From: Clostridium sp. CF012
Lineage (GTDB): Bacteria; Bacillota; Clostridia; Clostridiales; Clostridiaceae
Reading direction: 5' to 3'
NCBI RefSeq assembly: GCF_018861755.1
Contig: NZ_JAHLEF010000041.1
Coordinates: forward strand, 1-45,264
DNA length: 45,264 nt
Within the stretch, counting starts at the first letter, position 1. Each line of letters starts with the position of its first letter. Under the pieces are notes generated by a model. The model made no database searches, was not told the DNA's origin, and saw only the letters and a program-made list of their open reading frames with translations. The translations under genes were made by a program, and so were the position numbers. Of the stretch, positions 33,747-42,206 are shown piece after piece.

Positions 33747-34256
33747 ATGATACTTACAAAATGGTATGAAAAAAGAAAAAAAGAAAAACAAAGAAAATTA
33801 AGAATTCAAACTGCAAAAAAAATACTTATTGGAACTGCAGCAGGAAGTGTCAGTGGATTACTCGGCGGTTTACTTTTCTCTCCTAAATCTGGTAAAGAAA
33901 ATAGAGAAAATATTGTTAACACATCAAAAGAACTTACAAATAATATCAAAGAAAAAACTATAGAGCTTAAAGAAAATATTAACGATAAAGTATCTGATGC
34001 TAAAGATAATGTTACTGATGCTAAAGTTAAAATCAAACAAAAGAGTGTGGATTTAAAAGAAGCTATAAACAATAAAGTTTCTGATGCTAAAGATAATGTA
34101 ATAGAAGCTAAAGTTAAAGTTTCTCAATATTTAAATGATAAAAAAGCTTCAAAAGTAATTTCTGAAACAGTGGATGCTATAGCTGAAACTGCCGATGAAG
34201 AACTCGATTCAATTTTAGGACAAACTGATCTAGTTGAAAAAGACACTAAAAAATAA
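33747..34256 (+). CDS. YtxH domain protein with repeated helical tail
   Basis: 169 residues. A basic start (KWYEKRKKEKQRKLRIQ) precedes the YtxH glycine-zipper membrane segment KILIGTAAGSVSGLLGGLLFSPKSGKENR (near 25-53). After that comes a long charged, probably coiled-coil or disordered tail with two copies of a unit reading INxKVSDAKDNV-x2-AKVK (near 72-90 and 100-118). YtxH proteins are small envelope stress-linked proteins of unknown mechanism. ATG follows AAAGGAGG. A DUF948-like gene follows after 30 bases; such pairs are common in Firmicutes. Confidence 0.8.
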   Translation: MILTKWYEKRKKEKQRKLRIQTAKKILIGTAAGSVSGLLGGLLFSPKSGKENRENIVNTSKELTNNIKEKTIELKENINDKVSDAKDNVTDAKVKIKQKSVDLKEAINNKVSDAKDNVIEAKVKVSQYLNDKKASKVISETVDAIAETADEELDSILGQTDLVEKDTKK

Positions 34257-34286
34257 CCAAAATTTAAAAGAATAGTGGTGCTATAA

Positions 34287-34628
34287 ATGTATATAAACTT
34301 TTTCAAATTAGGACAAGGCATATTAATTTTTCTTGGTATAGTTATTTTAATTATACTGATAGTAGGACTTCTAAAACTCATTAAAACTATATCAACTGTA
34401 AATTCAATCATCAAAAAGAATGAAGATAGTATTGATGAAATATTAGATTTCTTACCAAAAACCTTTAAAAACTTGTATGAAGTAACGGACAATATAAAAG
34501 ATGTTACTGAAGTAGTAGTGCAGACAACTGCCACTGCACTTGGAGCAACAGAATCTGTTGAAAGATATTTAGTTTATATAGTAGATATTTTAACTATTAT
34601 CAAAAAGATATTTTCAAATAAAAAGTAG
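34287..34628 (+). CDS. DUF948-like single-span protein
   Basis: 113 residues. An N-terminal membrane span (ILIFLGIVILIILIVGLLKLI, near 12-32) is followed by a helical region with NSIIKKNEDSIDEILDFLPKTFKNLYEVTDNIKD, the pattern of DUF948 proteins. A C-terminal amphipathic stretch (VEIVDILTIIKKIF-like) ends the protein. Function unknown; probably works with the YtxH protein encoded 30 bases upstream. Ribosome site GTGGTG is modest. A terminator follows directly. Confidence 0.72.
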   Translation: MYINFFKLGQGILIFLGIVILIILIVGLLKLIKTISTVNSIIKKNEDSIDEILDFLPKTFKNLYEVTDNIKDVTEVVVQTTATALGATESVERYLVYIVDILTIIKKIFSNKK

Positions 34629-34650
34629 GAGATTTACTCCTACTTTTTTT
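34619..34650. terminator. Terminator of the ytxH-DUF948 pair, shared with rarA
   Basis: AGTAGGAG (34624-34631) pairs with CTCCTACT (34637-34644), flanked by AAAAA and TTTTTTT runs. It overlaps the DUF948 stop and lies 5 bases before the convergent rarA stop. Confidence 0.8.
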
Positions 34651-34654
34651 CTGT

Positions 34655-35980
34655 TTATTTCTCTTTATATTTCAATAACTTAAGTCGCTCTTTAATTTTT
34701 TTCTCATATCCATTTTCAAAGGCTTCATAATATACTGTACCAATTAATTCGTCAGGCAAATATTGCTGTTTCACATAATTTCCTTCATAGTCATGAGGGT
34801 ATAAGTATCCAACCCCATGCCCTAATTTCTTTGCCCCACTATAGCTTTGATCCCTTAAATGAGCAGGTACACTCCCTATGTTTTTTTCTTCTACATCTTT
34901 AAGTGCACTATTAATAGCCATATAAGATGCATTGCTCTTAGGCGCGCAGGCAATATAAATTGCAGCTTGTGCTAAAATAATTCTAGCTTCTGGCATCCCT
35001 ACAAACAAAACGGCCTGAGCTGCATTATTTGCTACCAGGAGTGCAATAGGATCTGCATTTCCCACATCCTCTGCTGCTGCTATTACAATTCTCCTAGCAA
35101 TGAATTTAGGGTCTTCTCCAGCATATATCATTCTAGACATATAATGAATCGCAGCATCAGGATCTGACCCTCTCATACTTTTAATAAAAGCAGAAATTAC
35201 ATCGTAATGTTCGTCTCTATTTTTATCATATTTTATATGTTTTTTTTGGAGACATTCCACCACAACCTCTAATGTTATGTTTATTCTGCCTTGCTCATCT
35301 CTATCTGTAGTAAGTACTGACAATTCTAAGGCATTAAGTGCACGCCTAGCATCTCCATTTGCCATATTTGCAAGATAACTTATAGCAACACTCTCCATGC
35401 AAATATTAGTATTTCCAAAGCCTGCTTCTTTGTCTTCTAGTGCACGTGCAATAATCTTTTGTATATGTTTTTCTTCTAATGGTTCCAATTTAAATAGCAT
35501 AGACCTAGAAATTAATGCGTTATTAACTTCAAAATAAGGATTTTCTGTGGTTGCCCCTATTAATACTATTGTACCCTTTTCTACAAAAGGCAACAATGCA
35601 TCCTGTTGAGCTTTATTAAATCTATGAATTTCATCTATAAATAAGATAGTTTTAATATCATACATTCCTAAATCATTTTTTGCCTGTGCCACCACTTCTC
35701 TTAATTCTTTTAGCCCATCTGTAACTGCATTAAGCCTAACAAAATTAGATTTTGTTGTATTTGCAATAACTTTAGCCAAGCTAGTTTTGCCTGTACCTGG
35801 TGGACCATATAGTATTAAAGAAGTTATTTTATCAGCTTTAATTGCTCTCCATAAAAGCTTTCCCTTACCTAAAATATGCTCTTGCCCTACGTAATCTTCT
35901 AATTTTTCCGGTTTTAATCTTTCCGCAAGTGGTGCATCTTTTCGTAAGTTTTTTTCCGCTTGTAATTCAAATATATCCAT
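34655..35980 (-). CDS. rarA: Replication-associated recombination protein RarA (MgsA)
   Basis: 441 residues from the ATG at 35980 behind AGAGGTGAT; the longer frame to 36001 crosses that site. It is a clamp-loader-like AAA+ ATPase acting at stalled forks. Family marks are APLAERLKPEKLEDYVGQEH, Walker A GPPGTGKTS, Walker B LFIDEIHRFNKAQQDALLP, sensor 1 GATTENP and sensor 2 GDARRALN. The C-terminal tetramerisation region includes SMRGSDPDAAIHYMSRMI, RRIVIAAAEDVGNADP, PHLRD-type PAHLRDQ and YLYPHDYEG. Length normal. Confidence 0.92.
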   Translation of the reverse strand: MDIFELQAEKNLRKDAPLAERLKPEKLEDYVGQEHILGKGKLLWRAIKADKITSLILYGPPGTGKTSLAKVIANTTKSNFVRLNAVTDGLKELREVVAQAKNDLGMYDIKTILFIDEIHRFNKAQQDALLPFVEKGTIVLIGATTENPYFEVNNALISRSMLFKLEPLEEKHIQKIIARALEDKEAGFGNTNICMESVAISYLANMANGDARRALNALELSVLTTDRDEQGRINITLEVVVECLQKKHIKYDKNRDEHYDVISAFIKSMRGSDPDAAIHYMSRMIYAGEDPKFIARRIVIAAAEDVGNADPIALLVANNAAQAVLFVGMPEARIILAQAAIYIACAPKSNASYMAINSALKDVEEKNIGSVPAHLRDQSYSGAKKLGHGVGYLYPHDYEGNYVKQQYLPDELIGTVYYEAFENGYEKKIKERLKLLKYKEK

Positions 35981-36003
35981 ATAATCACCTCTTAGGAACA
36001 ATC

Positions 36004-36051
36004 AAATAAATAACAAGTCCATATGTTAAACTATTGACTTGTTATTTATTT
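36004..36051 (-). terminator. Terminator of the telA-like gene
   Basis: Perfect 16-base arms (36004-36019 and 36036-36051, AAATAAATAACAAGTC type) surround a 16-base loop. It lies 55 bases after the telA stop. The stem ends in a T-rich stretch on both strands. Confidence 0.6.
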
Positions 36052-36106
36052 TCATTAGTCTAAATCCTTCATTTCATTTCCTAACTACTATATACTCATA
36101 AAACTA

Positions 36107-37207
36107 TTATTTTAGTGATTTCTGCTTTAGTTTTTCTGTCATCTCATGTAGTTTGACTATTCCAGCTTCTCTTGATCTCTTATTTTCATCTTCAATTGTC
36201 TTTGTTTCTTCGATTCCTTGCATAATCGTATTCCAAGTTTTCTCTAGAGTTTCAATTTTTACACTGGTGCCTCCAGCGAGTTTTGCTATATCTACACTTT
36301 GACTTCTTATATTTTCAGCATTTTTCATTAATAGCTCATTAGTAGTTCTATCCAGCTCTGCTAGTGAATCCGCTACTAATTTTTGTTTCTTTAGTGCTAT
36401 AGCTTGAATTATACCATTTTTAAATACAGGTATAGTTATTATAAAAGCAGAATGAACTTTTGATATCAACTTGTAATTTCCCCTTTGGATCATCTTAATT
36501 TGAGGAGCTGTTTGTAATGATACCATCTTAGCCATTTCCAAATCATATATTCTCTGTTTTAACATTTCAAGCGTAGCTTTAAAATTTTCATAATTAATAA
36601 TATTTATTTGTTCTCCATTATTTGCTAGAGACTCAAGTTTAGGAAGATCTCCACTCTCACTTTTTTCAACAATCATATTCCCTGCAGCAATGTATTTTTC
36701 TAATTCTCCATAATACTCAAAATTTTGATTATATAAGTTTTCGAGCATTAAATTAGAATTGTTTATTTCCACCTTATATCCACTAAGTTGTGTATATATT
36801 TTATCTATTTCTCCACCAATAGTTTTATACTTGCCCATCATTTTATCTATAGCCTTAGCTGGTTTACTAAACAACTTTCCAAGGAAACTACTTTTACTTT
36901 CTTCAAAATCTTGTTTATCAAACTTTTTCATTATACTTGTAAGTTCCTTTATCATAACACCTGAATCTTCAACACTGCTAGTTTTAATAGAATTTAATAT
37001 TTGATCTGCAAATTTGGATATTTGCTGAGCTGGTTCATTTCCAAATTCTAATATGGCATTTGCATCTTTAATATTTAAATTCGATGCAATTTGCATCACT
37101 TGTGGTGATACCTTAAGCTGATTATTTATGCTAATAGCCTTTTTTTCTATATCAGCATTTTCAATGTCCTCGTCTTTGATTATAAGCACTCCATTATTAT
37201 TTTCCAT
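36107..37207 (-). CDS. Toxic anion resistance protein, TelA/YceH family
   Basis: 366 residues from the ATG at 37207 behind AGGAG; an in-frame GTG three codons upstream is unlikely. The whole protein is helical. It has the TelA pattern GNEPAQQISKFADQIL (near 55-70), IKELTSIMKKFDKQDF (near 82-98), IDKMMGKYKTIGGEIDKIYTQLSGYKVEI (near 118-146) and, near the end, HSAFIITIPVFKNGIIQAIALKKQKL. TelA proteins are linked to tellurite, bacteriocin and membrane-stress tolerance, by an unknown mechanism. The YceG-like gene upstream forms the same pair as Bacillus yceG-yceH. No TerD-type genes are present here. Confidence 0.83.
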   Translation of the reverse strand: MENNNGVLIIKDEDIENADIEKKAISINNQLKVSPQVMQIASNLNIKDANAILEFGNEPAQQISKFADQILNSIKTSSVEDSGVMIKELTSIMKKFDKQDFEESKSSFLGKLFSKPAKAIDKMMGKYKTIGGEIDKIYTQLSGYKVEINNSNLMLENLYNQNFEYYGELEKYIAAGNMIVEKSESGDLPKLESLANNGEQINIINYENFKATLEMLKQRIYDLEMAKMVSLQTAPQIKMIQRGNYKLISKVHSAFIITIPVFKNGIIQAIALKKQKLVADSLAELDRTTNELLMKNAENIRSQSVDIAKLAGGTSVKIETLEKTWNTIMQGIEETKTIEDENKRSREAGIVKLHEMTEKLKQKSLK

Positions 37208-37300
37208 GTTTCTCACTCCTCTTATCTATTTTCCTGATTTATTTTCAGATTTTTATACCCTAGCATAAAAATCATAATTAACTGTGAAGCATTTCAAATA

Positions 37301-38947
37301 TTAGCTACGGAAAAGATTTTCGAAAAAGCTTTTCTTCTTCTCCACATATTTTTTAAAGTGAAGTTCAAAGCTCACATTCGCGAGTCTGTGAATATCATAT
37401 TGCTGTGGGTAAATAAAATTCTCTATGTCGTTGTATCCTGATGGGTTATATATGATTATATCTACTCCCATAGAATTCATAAAGGTAAGCATTATGCAGT
37501 CTTCAAAAGATATATTTCCATTTTCTTCATTATTATAAATTATAATTTTAGGAACTTCTTCTGGGTAATCATAAGCTTGCAATAATTCAAGTACTGATGT
37601 ATCTAAATTTATAAGTACTGAGAAAATATCAACTTGTAAATCCCTTAAATCTTCCTGTTCAACATTTATTATTACAGGACTTAAGCATAGTTCTTTAATT
37701 TTCTGGGCCATATTCTTTTGAAGTCCGGATCGCAACTCCTTATATTTCCACCAAGATGAATTGATCATTTGTTCAATATTAAATTCTGAAAAAGTATTAT
37801 TCGGATAAATTGAATTAAACTTCCCATATTCCAAATGAACTACATCCATTATAGGTAGTTCATTATAAAACTTTGTATATTTCTGAGTTACTAACCCATT
37901 AATTTCCTTCCAATAAATATCAATATCCTCATGAGTACCACAAACCTTTGAGAATATATTAGGTATAACTACAGTGGAGTCTTGAACTTTAAAGCCTTCT
38001 CGTATATGTGCTTTTTCCTTCATCCATATATATATTTCTTCATAGGTAGTATTAAGTGTTACCGCCTGCAGATTATAATCTGCAAATTGCCACGGTCTGT
38101 AAAACCCAGAATCATCGGTAAAAAGTGTTTTATTAAGCTCTTCCTTAGCATTATAGGCAGTTGTCTTAATCCTATCTTCTACCCCAGTAGGAAAGGGTTT
38201 TATATCACCTTTATAATTATAAACAATTTCCTTAGAAAAAGCATTGTATTTATCAATTTCATGGAAGGTTCCAGAATCTTTAGGATTAAAGTATAAAATA
38301 TCACAGCCCAATGTTGATAGTAGTACTAAATAGAAAACCTCCGTTTTTGAAATCTCTCCATAAAATACCACTTTAGGGTTGATATGTATATAGTCAAACT
38401 TTTGGAATAGTTCTTTTGAATAAATGTTTATCCAATGAATCACATAATTTACAATAAGTTTAATGCTTTGATTGTCTACTATTTCATTGCTCTTAATATA
38501 ATATTCTATGAGTCCCTTCAAATTATTTTCAATTTGCCTTAGCAAAGTTTTGTTAGGTAAATCCGGAAAAAGTCCATTATCACTTATTAAATTTATAATT
38601 GTGGGCACATCAATAATTTCGGTTTGACCTACCTTTAGCCAAATATCATTCAATATATTTTGAAGTCTTATGCTAATGTCTTTATCTAATCCCTCACTAA
38701 ATCGAATGTAACCAGGTTTTATTTTCTTTAATTCTTTGTCTAATTTATATAAGGTCTCATAGTAATCAATTTCATTCTTTTTTATACCTATAAACCTATA
38801 AAAATAATTTGGAATAAATACAACATTGGAATTATATTGAAATTTGTTTCTTTTATGAATCTCTGTTTTTAAACTACTTATGATATCTTCATTGATTTCT
38901 AAACACACACTGTGAATCTCTAGATTATTTAAACTATTCTTCTCCAT
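37301..38947 (-). CDS. YceG family protein, partner of TelA-type resistance protein
   Basis: 548 residues from the ATG at 38947; an in-frame GTG at 38953 is the alternative. No signal peptide or membrane span. The composition is typical of YceG: VPTIINLISDNGLFPDLPNKTLLRQIENN (near 140), VVFYGEISKTEVFYLVLLSTLGCDILYFNP (near 203), and VPNIFSKVCGTHEDIDIYWKEI (near 340). A second alpha/beta part carries PKIIIYNNEENGNISFEDCIMLTFMNSMGVDIIIYNPSGYNDIENF (near 465-510). The two YFNP/YNPSG strands suggest an internal repeat. Biochemistry unknown; the family is placed in toxic-anion or cell-envelope stress loci. The telA gene follows after 93 bases. Confidence 0.75.
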   Translation of the reverse strand: MEKNSLNNLEIHSVCLEINEDIISSLKTEIHKRNKFQYNSNVVFIPNYFYRFIGIKKNEIDYYETLYKLDKELKKIKPGYIRFSEGLDKDISIRLQNILNDIWLKVGQTEIIDVPTIINLISDNGLFPDLPNKTLLRQIENNLKGLIEYYIKSNEIVDNQSIKLIVNYVIHWINIYSKELFQKFDYIHINPKVVFYGEISKTEVFYLVLLSTLGCDILYFNPKDSGTFHEIDKYNAFSKEIVYNYKGDIKPFPTGVEDRIKTTAYNAKEELNKTLFTDDSGFYRPWQFADYNLQAVTLNTTYEEIYIWMKEKAHIREGFKVQDSTVVIPNIFSKVCGTHEDIDIYWKEINGLVTQKYTKFYNELPIMDVVHLEYGKFNSIYPNNTFSEFNIEQMINSSWWKYKELRSGLQKNMAQKIKELCLSPVIINVEQEDLRDLQVDIFSVLINLDTSVLELLQAYDYPEEVPKIIIYNNEENGNISFEDCIMLTFMNSMGVDIIIYNPSGYNDIENFIYPQQYDIHRLANVSFELHFKKYVEKKKSFFENLFRS

Positions 38948-39220
38948 ATTCACCTTACCCTTTTAATTGTTTATTATCGTAAATATAGTTTTTTTATCTT
39001 TATTAAGTATACCATATTAAACTCCTGTTGTTCATTATAATATATTGAAAAAATTCCATTTTAATATAAGTTAATTGGAATTTTTCGAATAATCTGACTA
39101 TATTTTATACATTTTATTTCTGAAAAAGCATTCTTTTATACTCATAAAAGGTGTAATATATATATGTTAGTGTATTTTATATGCACCTTAACAATAAAAA
39201 TATGTCATTTTTACATTATT

Positions 39221-39229
39221 TGATATAAT
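39221..39229 (+). promoter_or_regulatory. Extended -10 promoter of the rnf operon
   Basis: TGATATAAT carries both the TGn extension and a perfect TATAAT (39224-39229). No good -35 box is visible. The leader would be about 130 bases. It contains small hairpins (CCCTAG...CTAAGGG near 39299-39317, GGTTC...GAACT near 39340-39355) but no riboswitch I know, and no Rex-type TTGTTAA/TTAACAA operator. The rest of the 38948-39367 spacer has nothing I can support. Confidence 0.5.
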
Positions 39230-39367
39230 TTTATTAAATAATCATCATTTTAGTTAAAAATCAGTAGAATGTAGCTATCGATTTATTGCTGTTGTCTACC
39301 CTAGAACCACTAAGGGGATAACACTTTATAATTGTTAGGTTCAAAGAGAACTGCAAGGAGGTTTATT

Positions 39368-40690
39368 ATGGGACTTTTGACTTTCAAAAAAGGTATTCAC
39401 CCTAGTGACAAAAAAGATTTAAGTATGGATAAAGCAATTCAAGACTTGCTTCCAAAAGGCAACTTAGTGTTTCCTATGCAACAACACATAGGAGCGCCTT
39501 GTGATCCACTAGTAAAAAAAGGTGATCGAGTATTAGTTGGACAAAAAATAGGTGAATCCAAAGCTTTTGTATCTGCACCAATATACTCAAGCGTATCCGG
39601 AACTGTATTAGATGTAGCCCCTAGATTACATAGTAATGGAAACATGGTACTGTCAATTGTTGTAGAAAACGATAACATTTACGAAGAAGTGCTTACGTTG
39701 ACTCCACACAATGATTATAAAAAACTATCGAAAAATGAACTATTGGCTATCATTAAAGACGCTGGCATCGTAGGTATGGGTGGAGCGGGTTTTCCAACAC
39801 ATATTAAGCTTAATCCGCCGGAAGGTAAAATCATCGACAGCATTATAGTAAACGCAGCTGAATGTGAACCCTATTTAACTTGTGATTACAGAATGCTTCT
39901 GGAAAAAACAAATGAAATTGCTGAGGGATTAAAAATTATTCTTCAAATGTTTCCAGATGCATCCGGATATATTGCAATAGAAACTAATAAACCTAAGGCA
40001 ATTGAGGCTATGAAAAAAGCTACAGCAAACATTAAAAACTTAGAAGTTACTTCAATGCTTACAAAATATCCTCAAGGGGCAGAAAAACAATTGATTTATG
40101 CAATTACTGGTAGAGAATTATCTTCTGGAAAGCTTCCTGCAGATGTTTCCTGCATAGTTCAAAATGTTGATACGGTGTTTGAGATATACAACGCTGTAGT
40201 AAAGGGTAAACCACTTACAGAGAGAGTTTTAACTGTAACCGGAGAAGCAATTAAAGAGCCTCTGAATTTAAGAGTTAAATTCGGAACTTCTATGAATGAA
40301 GTTATCGAAGCTGCTGGTGGATTCAAAGAGGACCCTGTTAAAGTAATTTCAGGTGGACCTTTGATGGGAACAACCTTAAGTTCTTTAGATGTTCCTGTAA
40401 TTAAAGGGACCTCAGGAATACTTTGTTTAACAAAAGAGCAAGCAAGATTAGAACAAGAATCCAGTTGTATAAGATGTGGAAAATGCATGAGTGTTTGCCC
40501 TATGTTTTTAAACCCTACAAAACTTAACTCTTTAGTTTTAAGAGGAGAATATGAGGAATTTGAATTATTACATGGTATGGATTGTATTGAGTGTGCTTGT
40601 TGCTCTTATGTATGTCCAGCTAAACGTCATTTAACTCAAACCTGCCGCGAAGGTAAACGAACAATAAATATAAATAGAAGAAAAAAATAG
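39368..40690 (+). CDS. rnfC: Rnf complex subunit RnfC
   Basis: 440 residues from the ATG at 39368 behind AAGGAGG; a longer frame to 39332 crosses it. RnfC is the NADH-facing peripheral subunit of the ferredoxin:NAD+ oxidoreductase that pumps Na+ or H+. The N-terminal region has VFPMQQHIGAPCDPLVKKGD. The FMN/NADH-binding Rossmann-like region contains GIVGMGGAGFPTH (near 132) and NAAECEPYL. An SLBB-type region follows. Two 4Fe-4S motifs, CIRCGKCMSVCPM (near 366) and CIECACCSYVCPA (near 405), complete it. It leads the order C-D-G-E-A-B usual in clostridia. Confidence 0.95.
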   Translation: MGLLTFKKGIHPSDKKDLSMDKAIQDLLPKGNLVFPMQQHIGAPCDPLVKKGDRVLVGQKIGESKAFVSAPIYSSVSGTVLDVAPRLHSNGNMVLSIVVENDNIYEEVLTLTPHNDYKKLSKNELLAIIKDAGIVGMGGAGFPTHIKLNPPEGKIIDSIIVNAAECEPYLTCDYRMLLEKTNEIAEGLKIILQMFPDASGYIAIETNKPKAIEAMKKATANIKNLEVTSMLTKYPQGAEKQLIYAITGRELSSGKLPADVSCIVQNVDTVFEIYNAVVKGKPLTERVLTVTGEAIKEPLNLRVKFGTSMNEVIEAAGGFKEDPVKVISGGPLMGTTLSSLDVPVIKGTSGILCLTKEQARLEQESSCIRCGKCMSVCPMFLNPTKLNSLVLRGEYEEFELLHGMDCIECACCSYVCPAKRHLTQTCREGKRTININRRKK

Positions 40691-40718
40691 AAGAAAAAAA
40701 TTGATAGAGGTGACTTAT

Positions 40719-41639
40719 ATGTATACAGTATCTTCATCCCCACACATAAAATCAAATGATTCAGTGCAGGGTATAATGAGAGACGTAATAATAGCATTAA
40801 TACCCGCTACCATTGCTGGAATATATTTCTTTGGAATGAAAGCATTTTTAGTTACATTAGTATCTGTACTATCATGTATTGCAGCAGAAGCGCTATGGCA
40901 AAAACTTACTCATAGAAAAATAACAATTGGAGACCTAAGTGCTGTCGTAACTGGCTTATTAATTGCCTTTAACTTGCCGGCTGCTGTTCCGCTTTGGCTT
41001 CCCGCAGTTGGAGGATTTTTCGCAATAATTATTGTAAAACAATTTTTTGGCGGTATTGGACAAAATATAATGAATCCAGCTTTGGCTGCTAGAGCATTTT
41101 TACTTGCTTCTTGGCCAGTTCACATGACTAATTTTACTGTTGATGGTGTTTCATCTGCTACAGCCCTTGCAATACTTAAAAGTGGTGAGGGACAATTACC
41201 TAGTCTAATGAATGTTTTTATTGGTAACGTAGGTGGTTGTATCGGTGAAACTTCTGTAATTGCATTATTAATTGGTGCTGCTTATCTACTTTATAAAAAA
41301 GTAATAAGTTGGCATACTCCAGTTGCATATATCGGTAGTGTATTTATTTTAACACTTATATTAGGCAGAGATGGCTTCATGAGTGGAAATGCACTATACG
41401 AAATTTTTGCTGGTGGCTTAATGCTTGGAGCTTTCTTTATGGCAACAGATTATACCACTTCTCCTATGACAAAAAAAGGACAACTTATATTTGGAGTTGG
41501 CTGTGGACTTTTAACCACAATAATTCGTTTATATGGTGGTTATGCTGAAGGAGTATCCTACTCTATATTAATAATGAGCTTATTTGTTCCATTTATTGAT
41601 AAGTTTACTGCTCCACGCATTTTTGGGGAGGTGAAATAA
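40719..41639 (+). CDS. rnfD: Rnf complex subunit RnfD
   Basis: 306 residues from the ATG at 40719 behind AGAGGTGAC; an in-frame TTG at 40701 precedes it. It is an integral membrane subunit with about eight to nine spans. The covalent-FMN motif appears as SSAT near residues 145-148 (family: S/TGAT, flavin on the Thr), with an S replacing the usual G. Other marks are KQFFGGIGQNIMNPALAARAFLLASWP (near 107-133) and FFMATDYTTSPMTKKGQLIFG (near 245). It forms part of the ion path. rnfG starts directly at its stop. Confidence 0.94.
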   Translation: MYTVSSSPHIKSNDSVQGIMRDVIIALIPATIAGIYFFGMKAFLVTLVSVLSCIAAEALWQKLTHRKITIGDLSAVVTGLLIAFNLPAAVPLWLPAVGGFFAIIIVKQFFGGIGQNIMNPALAARAFLLASWPVHMTNFTVDGVSSATALAILKSGEGQLPSLMNVFIGNVGGCIGETSVIALLIGAAYLLYKKVISWHTPVAYIGSVFILTLILGRDGFMSGNALYEIFAGGLMLGAFFMATDYTTSPMTKKGQLIFGVGCGLLTTIIRLYGGYAEGVSYSILIMSLFVPFIDKFTAPRIFGEVK

Positions 41640-42206
41640 TTGAAAGAGAATATAAGATTAGGTTTAATTTTACTTTTAATTACAGGAGTTGCAGCATTCT
41701 TATTAGGTGGTGCTTATGAAATCACTAAATCACCTATTGCTGCATCCATAGCAGCGGATAAACAAGCTGCTATGAAAGAAATATTACCCACTGCTGATAA
41801 ATTTCAAAAAACAGATGTAAAAATTAACGAAAAAATTTCTGAGGTTAATGAAGGCCTTAAGGGTACTGAGATAACTGGATATGCTATAAAAGTTGCACCC
41901 AAAGGATACGGTGGCCCAGTAGAAATTATGGTTGGACTATCTACTGAAGGAAAAGTTACTGGTATTAAAATTTTAGCTCACACTGAAACCCCTGGTCTTG
42001 GTGCTAATGCTCCACAACCTAAGTTTTCAGATCAGTTTAAAAATAAACCTACAAAAGATAAATTAGAAGTTGTAAAAACAGTTCCTACAAAGGATAATCA
42101 AATACAAGCTATTACAGGTGCCACTATTACGTCTAAAACTGTAACACTTGGTGTTAATGATGCTATTGATTTTTACAACGCTTCATTGAAAGGAGATAAA
42201 AAATAA
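41640..42206 (+). CDS. rnfG: Rnf complex subunit RnfG
   Basis: 188 residues. One N-terminal membrane span (LILLLITGVAAFLLGGAYEIT, near 8-28) anchors an extracytoplasmic FMN-binding domain. The flavinylation site is TGATIT (159-164) with the FMN expected on T162; the more common form begins with Ser. Substrate-face motifs are GYAIKVAPKGYGGPVEIMVG (near 80-100) and THETPGLG-like HTETPGLG. A flavin transferase (ApbE) is needed for its maturation and is not encoded here. The TTG start lies directly after the rnfD stop, behind GGGGAGGTG. Confidence 0.93.
   Translation: MKENIRLGLILLLITGVAAFLLGGAYEITKSPIAASIAADKQAAMKEILPTADKFQKTDVKINEKISEVNEGLKGTEITGYAIKVAPKGYGGPVEIMVGLSTEGKVTGIKILAHTETPGLGANAPQPKFSDQFKNKPTKDKLEVVKTVPTKDNQIQAITGATITSKTVTLGVNDAIDFYNASLKGDKK

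Noticed and set aside
34124-34534. 136-codon frame on the minus strand
   Set aside because: It lies across the ytxH and DUF948-like genes in antisense and its product looks like low-complexity shadow sequence.
36004-36051. Integron attC or recombination site
   Set aside because: A simple AT-rich hairpin just after a stop codon is explained well enough as a terminator; no integrase is present.
39180-39367. Rex operator or riboswitch in the rnf leader
   Set aside because: No TTGTTAA-N4-TTAACAA site and no known aptamer pattern could be found; only weak small hairpins.
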